This document shows, piece by piece, positions 32,322-41,057 of a DNA stretch of 64,000 nucleotides. The first letter of the stretch is position 1. Every line of letters starts with the position of its first letter. The notes beneath the pieces were generated by a model that did not search any database, had not been told where the DNA came from, and saw nothing but the letters and a program-made list of their open reading frames with translations. The stretch covers positions 248,001 through 312,000 of the forward strand of contig JANNCV010000044.1 of NCBI GenBank assembly GCA_031386985.1. The letters run 5' to 3'. The translations under genes were made by a program, and so were the position numbers. The DNA comes from JANJUB01 sp031386985 (GTDB lineage: Bacteria > Armatimonadota > Fimbriimonadia > Fimbriimonadales > Fimbriimonadaceae).

Positions 32322-33452
32322 ATGATTATTTTGACGCTTCTCGCTATCCTCGCCGTTCCGAATGACGCGCCTGAAATCGAGTTCAAGAAGACCGTTGTTG
32401 ACACTCGCTTTATCGCCGAGGGCGTCGCCGTGGGCGATGTCAACCGCGACCGCCAGCTCGATATTCTCGTGGGGAATGTTTGGTACCAAGCCCCGGATTG
32501 GAAGCCGCACGAGATCGCGCCCGTAGTCATCGTTGACCCCAAGAGAGCATACAGCAACAGCTTTCACGGCTGGGCGGCGGACTTGAACCGCGACGGATGG
32601 GTGGATCAAATTATCATTGGGATGCCCGGCGAGAAGGCGGTTTGGCGAGAAAACCCCAAGGGCGCCGATGGGCCCTGGAAAGAACATCTGATCTGGCGCA
32701 GCGCGGGCAATGAGAGCCCGCTTTACGAGGACCTACTTGGCAACGGGAAAAAAGTGCTCATCATGGGCTACGATGATACCCACTTGGCTTGGTTTGAGCC
32801 TGCCGCCGACCCCTACATGGAGTGGTTTTGCCACGATGTGAGCGAGCTGAAGGGCGCGGGATCGCAGCGATACTCGCACGGTCTTGGCGTCGGCGATCTG
32901 GTTGGCGATAAAGGCAAGGAAATCATCACGACCGGGGGCTATTACACCTTGAGTAAAGGCACCTGGACCTTCACGAAGGCCACCCTCGGCCCCGATTGCG
33001 CCCATATGTTCTCCCTTGATGTGAATGGCGATAAGCGACGGGATGTCCTTTCAACTTCCGCCCACGCGCGCGGCGTTTGGTGGCATGAGCAACTCGCGGA
33101 CGGAGACCTTCCAGATCGGATCGTGCGCCGAGGGTTCGAAAGGCGCGTTATAGACGAGACGATCTCCGTAACCCACGCCGCGCAACTAGTGCCCTTGGGC
33201 AAATCCAGAGCGATGAACCTGATCACGGGCAAGCGAAAATGGGGCCACCCGCCGGGAGTAGATATCGGCTCAGAAGAGCCCGGCTGGCTCGTGCGGTACG
33301 AGCTAGAACCCAACGGCCAATGGGATCGGCATATCATAGACGAAGACTCAGGGGTTGGGACGCAGTTTGTGGTGGAGGATGTGAATGGGGACGGGCGGCT
33401 CGATATTGTGACGAGCAACAAAAATGGGGTGTTTCTGTTTATGCAAAAGTGA
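32322..33452 (+). CDS. Exported FG-GAP/VCBS repeat protein
   Basis: The 376-residue protein starts with a short hydrophobic leader (MIILTLLAILAVP). It contains several calcium-binding FG-GAP/VCBS-type motifs: AVGDVNRDRQLDILVGN, AADLNRDGWVDQIII, SLDVNGDKRRDVL and VEDVNGDGRLDIVTSN. These form blades of a beta-propeller. It is a secreted propeller of unknown partner. A CAGAGG site is present about 9 bases upstream of the ATG. An open frame extends upstream to 32139 but lacks a plausible start. Confidence 0.8.
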   Translation: MIILTLLAILAVPNDAPEIEFKKTVVDTRFIAEGVAVGDVNRDRQLDILVGNVWYQAPDWKPHEIAPVVIVDPKRAYSNSFHGWAADLNRDGWVDQIIIGMPGEKAVWRENPKGADGPWKEHLIWRSAGNESPLYEDLLGNGKKVLIMGYDDTHLAWFEPAADPYMEWFCHDVSELKGAGSQRYSHGLGVGDLVGDKGKEIITTGGYYTLSKGTWTFTKATLGPDCAHMFSLDVNGDKRRDVLSTSAHARGVWWHEQLADGDLPDRIVRRGFERRVIDETISVTHAAQLVPLGKSRAMNLITGKRKWGHPPGVDIGSEEPGWLVRYELEPNGQWDRHIIDEDSGVGTQFVVEDVNGDGRLDIVTSNKNGVFLFMQK

Positions 33453-33533
33453 TTCAACGAGTTGGGCCCAAACGGGGCCGAGGGGGCCCGTTGAGAATAG
33501 AGCCTGACCCCTTATTGCGCACCGCTAGGATGC

Positions 33534-33620
33534 AGCCCCAAAGGGGCGAAGGGAGACAGCCCAGGCCGCCAGGCCTGGGTGGCAACGCCAAAATAACATC
33601 AGCCCTGAAGGGGCGATAGA
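33534..33620. repeat. Left inverted repeat with palindromes
   Basis: It contains three short hairpins: AGCCCCAAAGGGGC, CCCAGGCC-N4-GGCCTGGG and GCCCTGAAGGGGC. It ends at the base before the transposase ATG. Confidence 0.8.
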
Positions 33621-34072
33621 ATGAAGCAGCCTCAATCCCTCTCCAACGTAATCATCCACGCCGTTTTCAGCACCAAACACCGTTCGCCCATGCTCGCACC
33701 AGCGACAAGGGGTGACCTGTTTCCTTACATGGGCGGCATCTTGCGCGAGCTCAAATGCAATCCTATCCTCGTCGGCGGCGTCGAAGATCATGTTCATTGC
33801 CTCATTGGCCTGGCTCGTACCATCCCCATATCACAGATGATCGAGAACTCAAGACTGGCTCCAATCGCTGGCTCAAGGGCAAGGGAGTCACTGACTTCGC
33901 CTGGCAAGCCGGCTATGGCACGTTTTCGGTTAGCCCCGGTGATTTGTCGGCAGCTTTGCGATATGTTGAGAACCAGGAGGAGCATCACCGCCGGGTGAGT
34001 TTTCAAGAGGAATACCGGGCGTTGATGGCGGATGTTGGGGTTGAGATTGATGAACGGTACGCCTGGGATTGA
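33621..34072 (+). pseudogene. IS200-like Y1 transposase, frameshifted
   Basis: Frame one (33621 to about 33845) gives MKQPQSLSNVIIHAVFSTKH and ends in GGVEDHVHCLIGLARTIPISQMIE, with the HVH (HUH) metal motif. The C-terminal half is in another frame: LKTGSNRWLKGKGVTDFAWQ, GYGTFSVSPGDLSAALRYVE and NQEEHHRRVSFQEEYR, which holds the catalytic tyrosine. One base is missing near 33845-33849 (GAGAACTCAAG), where family members read E-N/K-L-K in frame. Rejoined it makes about 150 residues, the normal size. It is either a decayed gene or an assembly error. Confidence 0.88.
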
Positions 34073-34157
34073 CTCTGTCGCCCCTTCAGGGCTCTGGGAT
34101 GCGGCGGTACGACCCAGGCCTATCGGCCTGGGCTATCTCCCGCGCCCCTTTGGGGCT
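34073..34157. repeat. Right inverted repeat with palindromes
   Basis: This is the inverted counterpart of 33534-33620, starting just after the transposase stop. It carries GCCCCTTCAGGGC, CCCAGGCC-TATC-GGCCTGGG and GCCCCTTTGGGGC. Confidence 0.8.
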
Positions 34158-34251
34158 TTTAGATCCATATTACTCGTCAAAAAGAGTAAGCCGGGGGCTG
34201 CCACGTCGCTCCTGCTTGCCGGGCCCGTTGGGCTGATGCGCATGTTTGCTA

Positions 34252-35076
34252 CTACCGAAACGATCCTAAGGAAATCCCCTTCGTGAAATACCGTTGAGTG
34301 AACATGAACACGAGGAACAGGGGGATGAGGACGATTACGGCCGCTGTCATTTGGAGCGGCCAGTTGCTTTGGCCGTATGAGTTTTTGAACACAGAGAGTC
34401 CGACTTCTAGCGTTCGCATTTCGGTTGAGTTCGTGTAGATCATGGGGTTGAAGAAGTCGGTCCAGGTGGCAAAGAAGGCGAAGGCTCCGGCGGTGGCGAG
34501 GGCGGCTTTGGATAGGGGCATCACCACTCGCCAATAGATTTTGAGGTCGTTTGCGCCATCGAGGCGGGCGGCCTCATCCAGTTCGCGCGGGATTTGGGTG
34601 AAGAACTGGCGTAGCAGGAACACGGAAAACGAAGAGCTGATTCCGGGAACGATGAGCGCCGCGTAAGTATCCAGCCATCCTGCTCCCTTTAGCATCAGAT
34701 AGACCGGAATTTGGGTTACTGGTCCAGCAAACATCATCGCAACGAGAAACAGCGAAAAGGCTATGTTTTGGCCACGAAACTTTAACCGAGCGAAGGCGTA
34801 GGCGGCGAGCGAAGTGATGAGGAGCTGCCCAACCACGACCGTAATCGTAACGAAAACCGTATTCGCAAAGAACCGCAAAACGGGGAGATTGGGATGAAAT
34901 AACACGAAGCGGTAATTATCCCAAGCGGGTTGCTCGGGGATGAGTTTTTCAAAAGCGGGAATCGCTGTTTTTGGGGGTTGCAGAGAAACCAGGACCATCC
35001 ATAGGAACGGCGCAAACAGGAACAATGCCAAGAGCGTGAGCACGGTATATGTTGCAATCGCTTTGCCGGTCTTCAT
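34252..35076 (-). CDS. Sugar ABC transporter permease (MalG type)
   Basis: The 274-residue protein has six membrane segments and the EAA loop ELDEAARLDGANDLKIYWRVV that contacts the ATPase. The start MKTGKAIATYTVLTLLALFLF fits the MalG/CUT1 family. ATG 35076 overlaps the stop of the CHMI-like gene by 4 bases. No partner MalF-type permease, binding protein or ATPase is encoded in the window, so the rest of the transporter must lie elsewhere. The carbohydrate is unknown. Confidence 0.9.
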   Translation of the reverse strand: MKTGKAIATYTVLTLLALFLFAPFLWMVLVSLQPPKTAIPAFEKLIPEQPAWDNYRFVLFHPNLPVLRFFANTVFVTITVVVGQLLITSLAAYAFARLKFRGQNIAFSLFLVAMMFAGPVTQIPVYLMLKGAGWLDTYAALIVPGISSSFSVFLLRQFFTQIPRELDEAARLDGANDLKIYWRVVMPLSKAALATAGAFAFFATWTDFFNPMIYTNSTEMRTLEVGLSVFKNSYGQSNWPLQMTAAVIVLIPLFLVFMFTQRYFTKGISLGSFR

Positions 35077-35417
35077 GTCTTGCGGTAAGTCTCCCGGTCC
35101 ATCTCGCGGATTTCTACGGTAATGCCCACGGTTTCCAGGTCGCCAAATGCCCACTCCATTACCCTGAAAATCTTGGTTGAAATCTCCTGACGCAGCGTAA
35201 CGTCGCGCCCGTTCAAGAGGCTGACTTCACAATGTGCAAACCCCTGCGGCGCACCTTCGCCCATCACCCAAACTCGTACGTTCTGATAATATGCCTTGAT
35301 CGCGGCAGAGTCAATGGTTTCGCAACTTGCTAAAGCCGCAACCAGTTGCGTCAACACGTTTTCAACGTCGAGGGCAACCGGGAGATTCTGACTTGTCCTT
35401 AGGATAATGTGCGGCAC
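35073..35417 (-). CDS. CHMI-like tautomerase/isomerase
   Basis: The 114-residue protein starts MPHIILRTSQNLP; after removal of Met, Pro1 would be the catalytic residue as in the 5-carboxymethyl-2-hydroxymuconate isomerase family. The later YYQNVRVWVMGEGAPQGFAH and LTQLVAALAS parts also agree with that family. In aromatic degraders CHMI acts in homoprotocatechuate breakdown, but no such genes are near. The GTG start is preceded by TAAAAC six bases upstream, a weak promoter-like match. Confidence 0.75.
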   Translation of the reverse strand: MPHIILRTSQNLPVALDVENVLTQLVAALASCETIDSAAIKAYYQNVRVWVMGEGAPQGFAHCEVSLLNGRDVTLRQEISTKIFRVMEWAFGDLETVGITVEIREMDRETYRKT

Positions 35418-35433
35418 GAGTGCGTTTTACCCG

Positions 35434-35976
35434 TTACTCAGAGCGAACTTTCCAAGCCCCAGCTTTTAGCATGGTCTCGGCATCTTCGGCGGTAAGTTGT
35501 TCTTCCACTACGGGCTCTTCTGGCTCCGGCGTTTCGTCTTGTTCGCGGTTCGAGGGATCCCAATCCGCTTTCGGAGTATCGTTAAGCAAGCTCCCCAAAA
35601 CGCCGTTCAAAAACTTCCCGCTTTCAATCGTGCTGTATTTCCGAACGATTTCGATGGCCTCGTTGAGCGTAACCGCGGGCGGGATTTGAGGCTCATAGAG
35701 GAGCTCCGCTGTGGCGATTCGCATGACGTTTTTGTCAACGATTGCAATTCGATGGAGGTCCCAATCTTTGAGGTGATCGCTGATGAGCTCGTCAATCTCG
35801 GTGCCATGAGCCGTAACGTGGCGGACCAAGCCCTCGGCATACTCAAAGTGATCCTCACTCATCTCGTTGTTCTCGCGCAACTCAAACAGGGCGTCCCGAA
35901 CGAGAACTTGACCAACTTCGATTTGATACAGAGCTTTTAAGGCGGCTTCGCGAGCGCGGCGACGGGATCTAGTCAA
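35434..35976 (-). CDS. nusB: Transcription antitermination factor NusB
   Basis: The 180-residue protein begins (L)TRSRRRAREAALKALYQIEV and has the NusB core (LHRIAIVDKNVMRIATAELLY and PPAVTLNEAIEIVRKYST then FLNGVLGSLL). It binds boxA RNA with NusE in rRNA antitermination. The start is a TTG at 35976 with a strong GGAGGG site 5 bases upstream, inside the last codons of accC (8-base overlap). An acidic tail of about 35 residues after the core is longer than in most NusB proteins. Confidence 0.92.
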   Translation of the reverse strand: MTRSRRRAREAALKALYQIEVGQVLVRDALFELRENNEMSEDHFEYAEGLVRHVTAHGTEIDELISDHLKDWDLHRIAIVDKNVMRIATAELLYEPQIPPAVTLNEAIEIVRKYSTIESGKFLNGVLGSLLNDTPKADWDPSNREQDETPEPEEPVVEEQLTAEDAETMLKAGAWKVRSE

Positions 35977-37327
35977 GCCCGCCCTCCGTAAGCCAGCGCG
36001 GGACAAAGCCAGTGTGAAAATCACCACTCACATACTCAGGCGCGGCGACCAACTTTCGCAGGAAAGGGATGTTGGTTTTGATGCCTTCAACCTCGAACTC
36101 ATGCAACGCACTTTGGAGCCTCGAAACTGCTTCCGGGCGGTCCTTGCCAACAACAATCAGCTTAGCGAGCATGGGATCATAAAACGGGCTAACCGTGAAA
36201 CCGGCGTAGCAGTGGGTATCCATGCGAATGCCTCGGCCGCCAGGAGATCGCCATTGGGTGATGAGGCCGGTGCTGGGTGAGAAATCGGTGGCGGGGTCTT
36301 GGGCCGTGATTCTTGCCTCAATCGCATGGCCCTTGAGTTGGATATCGGCTTGTGTAAACGGTAGTTTTTCTCCAGCAGCGATGCGCAGCATGGTTTGCAT
36401 CAGGTCTATACCCGTGATTTCTTCAGTGACCGGATGCTCCACTTGAAGCCGAGTGTTCATTTCAAGGAAGTAGTAGTCGAACTTATCATCCACTAAGAAC
36501 TCGACCGTTCCGGCGTTCTGATAACCAACCGACCAGGCAACTTTCACCGCCGCCTCTCCCATCTTGCGCCTCACCTCGGCGGGCAACTGGGCGAAAGGAG
36601 CTTCTTCAACAATTTTTTGGTGGCGGAGATTCTGGATGGAGCATTCACGCTCGCCAAGATAAACCATGTTGCCATGCTGATCGCCGATTATCTGGATTTC
36701 GACGTGTCTTGGGTTGACCACGCATTTTTCAACCAGCATTTCACCGCTGCCAAAGCTCGCTTGGGCTTCGGCGGCGGCCGTTTTGAATGCCGCCGGAAGC
36801 TCATCGGGATCGTCAACGCGACGAATCCCGCGTCCTCCGCCGCCGGCAACAGCCTTGAGCAAGATCGGATAACCGATTTCCTCGGCAACTTTCAAGGCTT
36901 CGATATCCGACGCAACCGCTCCGTCAGAACCAGCAACCACCGGACAGCCCGATGCGATTGCCGCTTCCTTGGCCCGGGCTTTGTCGCCCATGGCTTCGAT
37001 TGCGCTTACGGGTGGGCCGATGAACTTGATTCCAAGTTCGGCCAAAGCTTCGGCAAAGTGCGCCCGCTCCGAAAAATAGCCATAACCCGGATGAACTGCG
37101 TCCGCTCCGCTGATCTGAGCCGCCATCAAAATGTTGGCCAGATTCAAGTAGCTATCTGCATTCGACCCCGCCCCCACGCAGATCGCCTCATCGGCAATCA
37201 GTGCGTGTAGGCTATCTTTATCCGCTTGCGAGTACACCGCGACACTGGGAATCCCCATTTCGCGGCATGCGCGCATCACGCGGCAAGCGATTTCTCCTCG
37301 ATTAGCAACCAGAACCTTCTTGAGCAT
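35969..37327 (-). CDS. accC: Acetyl-CoA carboxylase biotin carboxylase subunit
   Basis: The 452-residue ATP-grasp enzyme carboxylates biotin on its carrier protein in fatty-acid synthesis. It starts MLKKVLVANRGEIACRVMRA and shows LKAVAGGGGRGIR (ATP loop), ECSIQNLRHQKIVEEAP, and FLEMNTRLQVEHPVTE, with the catalytic Glu, Asn and Arg residues. Length is typical. The usual neighbour accB is not next to it. It follows the superoxide dismutase gene by 17 bases and overlaps nusB. Confidence 0.96.
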   Translation of the reverse strand: MLKKVLVANRGEIACRVMRACREMGIPSVAVYSQADKDSLHALIADEAICVGAGSNADSYLNLANILMAAQISGADAVHPGYGYFSERAHFAEALAELGIKFIGPPVSAIEAMGDKARAKEAAIASGCPVVAGSDGAVASDIEALKVAEEIGYPILLKAVAGGGGRGIRRVDDPDELPAAFKTAAAEAQASFGSGEMLVEKCVVNPRHVEIQIIGDQHGNMVYLGERECSIQNLRHQKIVEEAPFAQLPAEVRRKMGEAAVKVAWSVGYQNAGTVEFLVDDKFDYYFLEMNTRLQVEHPVTEEITGIDLMQTMLRIAAGEKLPFTQADIQLKGHAIEARITAQDPATDFSPSTGLITQWRSPGGRGIRMDTHCYAGFTVSPFYDPMLAKLIVVGKDRPEAVSRLQSALHEFEVEGIKTNIPFLRKLVAAPEYVSGDFHTGFVPRWLTEGGLD

Positions 37328-37344
37328 GGACGCTTTAAGTATGG

Positions 37345-38055
37345 CTAACCAACGGTAACTTTCTCGCCGAGCTTGTTTACGGCCGCCCAGTCAATGCACT
37401 GCATGTAGGCGTCAATGTACTTGGCGCGAGCGGTTTGGAAGTCGAGATAGTAAGCATGCTCGTAGACATCCATCGCCAAAACCAGCGTGTGGTTCCAGAT
37501 CGGGAAGCTGTTTTGAGCGTCGCCGATGTAGTTGAAAACGCGCTTCTCGTCGTGATCGTAAGCCAGATAAACCCAGCCCCGACCGGCGATTCCGGTGGCT
37601 TTCCACTCCGCCGCCCAGTTCTCAAATGACCCGTAAGAGGCGTTGATCAACTCGGCGATTTTGCCTGTAGCAGGGCCGCCGCTTCCACCCATCGTCTCGA
37701 AATAGATGTTGTGGTTAATGAAGCCTTCATAGGCAAAGGTGTAATCCACCTTCAAAACGCGCATCTCCGAATAGATTTGGTTGGCGGTGGCGGGGTCAAC
37801 CGTCATCGCCGCCAGCGCGGTTCGGATTTGGTTGGTTTTGTTGGCATAACCTTGCCAGAGCTTAAGATGCTCATCATGAGTTTTGCGGCTGATGCCGACT
37901 TTTTCGGAAGCATAAACCTTCTCAGGGATAGCTTGGGGGACGGTTACAAGTTTGGTTTCCATAGTTCTACTGCTCCTCGCGACGGCGAATTCGGGCAAGA
38001 CCAGAGCCCCCGCAAGAGCGGCTCCACCTTGCAAAACATTGCGCCGTGTGATCAC
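37345..38055 (-). CDS. Fe/Mn superoxide dismutase with Tat signal
   Basis: The protein of about 236 residues has a twin-arginine leader (ITRRNVLQGGAALAGALVLP), suggesting folded export. The dismutase domain is recognisable from ligand motifs: the KTHDEHLKLWQGY region, FINHNIYFETMGG, and AMDVYEHAYYLDFQ, with the Asp and His ligands. WEH of most family members is YEH here. It detoxifies superoxide in the periplasm. I chose GTG 38055, preceded by CACAAT and 6 bases; GTG 38073 is an alternative with six more residues. Confidence 0.85.
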   Translation of the reverse strand: MITRRNVLQGGAALAGALVLPEFAVARSSRTMETKLVTVPQAIPEKVYASEKVGISRKTHDEHLKLWQGYANKTNQIRTALAAMTVDPATANQIYSEMRVLKVDYTFAYEGFINHNIYFETMGGSGGPATGKIAELINASYGSFENWAAEWKATGIAGRGWVYLAYDHDEKRVFNYIGDAQNSFPIWNHTLVLAMDVYEHAYYLDFQTARAKYIDAYMQCIDWAAVNKLGEKVTVG

Positions 38056-38154
38056 CCCTCTATTGTGGCGCACTACAACTCATGCAGGCCAAGCGAAAGT
38101 GGCCACGCTAAAGGGAAACGTGCAGCGTCTGGAATCCGTCAAACTATATGGTAA

Positions 38155-38412
38155 GTGAGCCAAATGGACCAATCGGCCAAGAAAATGGATGAAATTGAAG
38201 TTCGCATTGCAAGGGGCGCAGCGAATTCTTGGAAAAAGGCCATGGAAGGGGCACTGGCTGAAGGGCATTCGGTCGTAGTTGGAGTCGACGGTAAGCTCAT
38301 TCGAATCTTCCCTGACCGATCACGTCGGAAAATCGGCGTTATTCACAGACGAGTCAGGCTACGGTGCCCGATGAAGGGTCCGGCAAAATGGAAGACCGAA
38401 TCCCAAGACTGA
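38155..38412 (+). CDS. Putative antitoxin of zeta-type toxin
   Basis: The 85-residue protein is short, charged, and contains AWKxA-type helix and strand elements: SWKKAMEGALAEGHSVVVGV and DGKLIRIFPD. Small proteins with HxVVxxxDGKxxxI patterns precede zeta-like kinases in many genomes. It overlaps the toxin gene by 25 bases (toxin start 38388). A GTG start is used; ATG 38164 is possible. The antitoxin role is inferred from position and pattern. Confidence 0.6.
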   Translation: MSQMDQSAKKMDEIEVRIARGAANSWKKAMEGALAEGHSVVVGVDGKLIRIFPDRSRRKIGVIHRRVRLRCPMKGPAKWKTESQD

Positions 38413-39131
38413 GGATGATTGCGGGGCCAAATGGTTCCGGCAAGAGCTCTTTGAAGGATGATATTGGGTCTGAGCGTCTCGGTTTTTATGTAAATCCAGA
38501 TGAAATTGAGTTGGCCTTGCACTCTGCCTTGGGACTTGACCTTGCTGCAATGGGAGTGCTATGTCCGCCAACAGCGTTCATGGATAGTGCCAGGGGACTT
38601 GGGCTACCCCAGCACTGGAAAGAGTCCTTGCGCGAAGTGAAAGTTGACGGAAATCGCCTCAGGATGAGCGCCGAGGCTCCACGGTCATATCAAGCTGCGG
38701 CAATGGCAGAGGCTGTCCGTCAGCAACTGCTTTCGGCGCGAGTTTCGTTCACATTTGAGACTGTCATGTCTCACAAAAACAAGGTGAGCCTGTTGTGTGA
38801 CGCTCAGGCGCAGGGATTTCGGACATATCTCTACTATGTCGCAACTGATTCGCCCGATCTCAATGTCGAAAGAGTTCGACTTCGAGTTGAACGCGGAGGT
38901 CACGATGTGCCCGAAGAAAAGATTCGAGACCGCTATACCCGATCACTTAGCCTCCTGGTTGATGCGATCCGATGCACCAACCGAGCCTACTTGTTTGACA
39001 ATACAAGCGAGGGAAGTGCAAAGGAGTGGCTCGCCGAGTTTACCGACGGGGCCGAATATGAACTCAAAACCCGAAATGTTCCCCAATGGTTCAAAGTCTA
39101 CGTAATTGATAAGTTGGAAGATACGTATTAG
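38388..39131 (+). CDS. Zeta toxin family kinase
   Basis: The 247-residue P-loop protein has Walker A AGPNGSGKSSL at residues 12-22, FYVNPDEIELAL (substrate-binding Asp/Glu), and SFTFETVMSHKNKV, all of the zeta-toxin/UDP-GlcNAc kinase type. A later LRVERGGHDVPEEKIRDRY block with conserved arginines is the usual LID region. Zeta toxins phosphorylate UDP-GlcNAc or related sugars and are neutralised by a partner protein. ATG 38388 overlaps the preceding small gene, as in toxin-antitoxin operons. Confidence 0.85.
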   Translation: MEDRIPRLRMIAGPNGSGKSSLKDDIGSERLGFYVNPDEIELALHSALGLDLAAMGVLCPPTAFMDSARGLGLPQHWKESLREVKVDGNRLRMSAEAPRSYQAAAMAEAVRQQLLSARVSFTFETVMSHKNKVSLLCDAQAQGFRTYLYYVATDSPDLNVERVRLRVERGGHDVPEEKIRDRYTRSLSLLVDAIRCTNRAYLFDNTSEGSAKEWLAEFTDGAEYELKTRNVPQWFKVYVIDKLEDTY

Positions 39132-39272
39132 GAAGCCATCTCGCGAGTTTGTCGAGCCAAATTGCGAAAAGGCGACACCGGGGTCGAGTCCTTCAATGTG
39201 GCGCGATCACCCGACTAACAAGCAATCTCCGCAAAATGTGCGGAGATTACGGGCCCTGACTCCGCACTCTGC

Positions 39273-40889
39273 TTAGTTTCGATCCTGAATGAATGCCTTT
39301 AGGATAACTCTAATCTTCTTCGATTCCCCTGGTTTCAGCGTGAATTTGTGCGTGATCGTGCTCTTTCTTTGAGTTTCGATCAGCAAAACTTTTGTTGTCT
39401 TGCCCTCGCTGCATTCTAGATCGTAGCTATCGTAAGTGAACCGAAAATCAATCTCTACCGGTTCATCGCAGATTTTCCATCGTGATGTCGTTTAGAGTCG
39501 TTGGCACCGTGCCCTTGATTCCGCTCTTAAGGGTGGCTCGCTCAACTGGTCCGCTTTCGGTGGTGAAATCGGTCTTGATATCCTCGGTTTCACCAAGGAA
39601 AATAGAGCATTCTTGGTTTGGAGGACAGAACGGCATGGCCGTAACAGCGATGGGTGCGCCCCCTTCGAGAATCGTGCACTTGCCCGGAATCCAGGTCAAT
39701 CCGCTTTCGTTTTTGATGCTGATTCGATCCCACTTTGTGGGGGATAGGCTTTGGGTGAAGATGAGTTCAACAAACCGGCGGACCGTCCCTTTCGAGCTGA
39801 AGAGGTTTCGGGTGAGTCGCTCGCCCGGCTCCATCGTGAGCTTGCCCATCGGGATTTTGTAGATGCCGAAACTGCGGTTGACTTCGGGTTCGTTAAGGAT
39901 TTTATCGGCGTTGCGGGTGTCGGAGTAGTTGCTTCCGACATTGCTATTCTGCCCCCCAATCCCCCGCCGCCGCCACCGCCTCCGAATTCGCCACCCCCAC
40001 CAACAAATCCGCTGTAGCTCAGAAGTTCCGCTCGCACCACTGACTCAAACGGGTCAGGCTTTCCAGGGAACAGACTCGCCGAACGACCATTCGCGAATCC
40101 CTCGAGCGTAGTCTGGCCCGAAGCCAAGTCTGCCATTCCGGTTGCATCAATTAGCGCAGGCTTGCCTGCCAAAAGTTGCACATCGGTGTTATCAAGAGTC
40201 CAACCCGGCAGGCCGAGTTGAACTTTGGCGAAGAGGGTTGCGCTTGTTCGGCTGTCGAAGTCAATCATAAAACTCGGCAACCACATCGGGCCTCGTTCTA
40301 AGGTTGTGAATCGCACTCGCGAAGGCTTCGGCGCATCTACGGCGAATGTGGCGTGAACCGAGTATTCCGTCACCTTGCGCTTCCAAGTCAAGTCAAGGCC
40401 GTTAGGATCGAGCTCGGAAATGCTCGAAGGGGACACAAACAGAAGCGTGCCGTCCTCAAGTTTTATGAGCGCAACGCCACTCGGAGGAGGTCCGATCCGA
40501 ACAAGCGTCCCTGTCCTCCACTTCATCTCGCTCCGATAATTTCCCCCCACGTTTGTAGCCTCGATAATCCCGTATCGAATCTTCTTACCGATATTCGCCG
40601 CCATGAAATCGCCAATTGTCTGAGGCTCAAAATCAACCGTCTTCTCTTCGGTTTTCAGCTTAGTCCGAACATCCTGAACTTTAACATCATCGGGCGATCC
40701 GAACCAGAAGCCGCCATCGAGCGCGCTGGGCACGGCATCTAACTTGTAGGTGCCTTTGCCGGCAGGAACTGTTACTTCGCGAGTAACCAGCGTGAGACCC
40801 GAACGGTAGATCGAAGCAGAAGTAATTTTTGATGCAAGCGTCGTTGGTTCTTGCGCGCCAACCATTGCCGCCAATATGAATGTGACCAT
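39273..40889 (-). pseudogene. DUF4139-like exported protein, two frameshifts
   Basis: The N-terminal part (signal MVTFILAAMVGAQ, then ITSASIYRSGLTLVTREVTV, ERGPMWLPSFMIDFDSRTSA) is a DUF4139-type beta protein. After a Gly-rich stretch the frame is lost at a run of six C on the plus strand (39952-39957). One extra base there would join it to NSNVGSNYSDTRNADKILNE and GKLTMEPGERLTRNLFSSKG in the second frame. A second slip near 39468 moves to a third frame, DEPVEIDFRFTYDSYDLECS, ending at the stop at 39273-39275. The start has a GGGGG Shine-Dalgarno site. Either a pseudogene or assembly errors in homopolymers. Confidence 0.8.
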
Positions 40890-41057
40890 ATGTCACCCCC
40901 TTTCCTTCGATACTGACGGATTGGATTCACGCGGGTTACGGGTGAAATTGTTCGGCGCTTGGGGCTTGTTAAAATTTTGTTGCGAGAGATGTATCAAACG
41001 CGCGCTTCTCCCTTCATATGTTGGTAGGGCCAAAGCCCACCAAAGGAGAATCAACAA

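Larger units (their letters stand above)
33534..34157 (+). mobile_element. IS200/IS605-type element with hairpin-rich inverted repeats
   Basis: A Y1-type transposase gene is bracketed by inverted copies of an 85-87 base unit. The outer 15 bases (AGCCCCAAAGGGGCG at 33534) reappear exactly inverted at 34143-34157. The middle palindromes CCCAGGCC/GGCCTGGG (33560-33579 and 34113-34132) and the inner AGCCCTGAAGGGGCGATAGA (33601-33620) also have inverted partners (19 of 20 bases match). Each unit can fold into three hairpins, like REP elements mobilised by RAYT transposases. Family known: REP-associated Y1 transposases. The boundaries are inferred from the repeats. Confidence 0.8.

Noticed and set aside
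33239..33619. 126-residue open frame before the transposase
   Set aside because: It covers the end of the FG-GAP gene in another frame and the inverted repeat; composition is arginine/glycine-rich without a family match.
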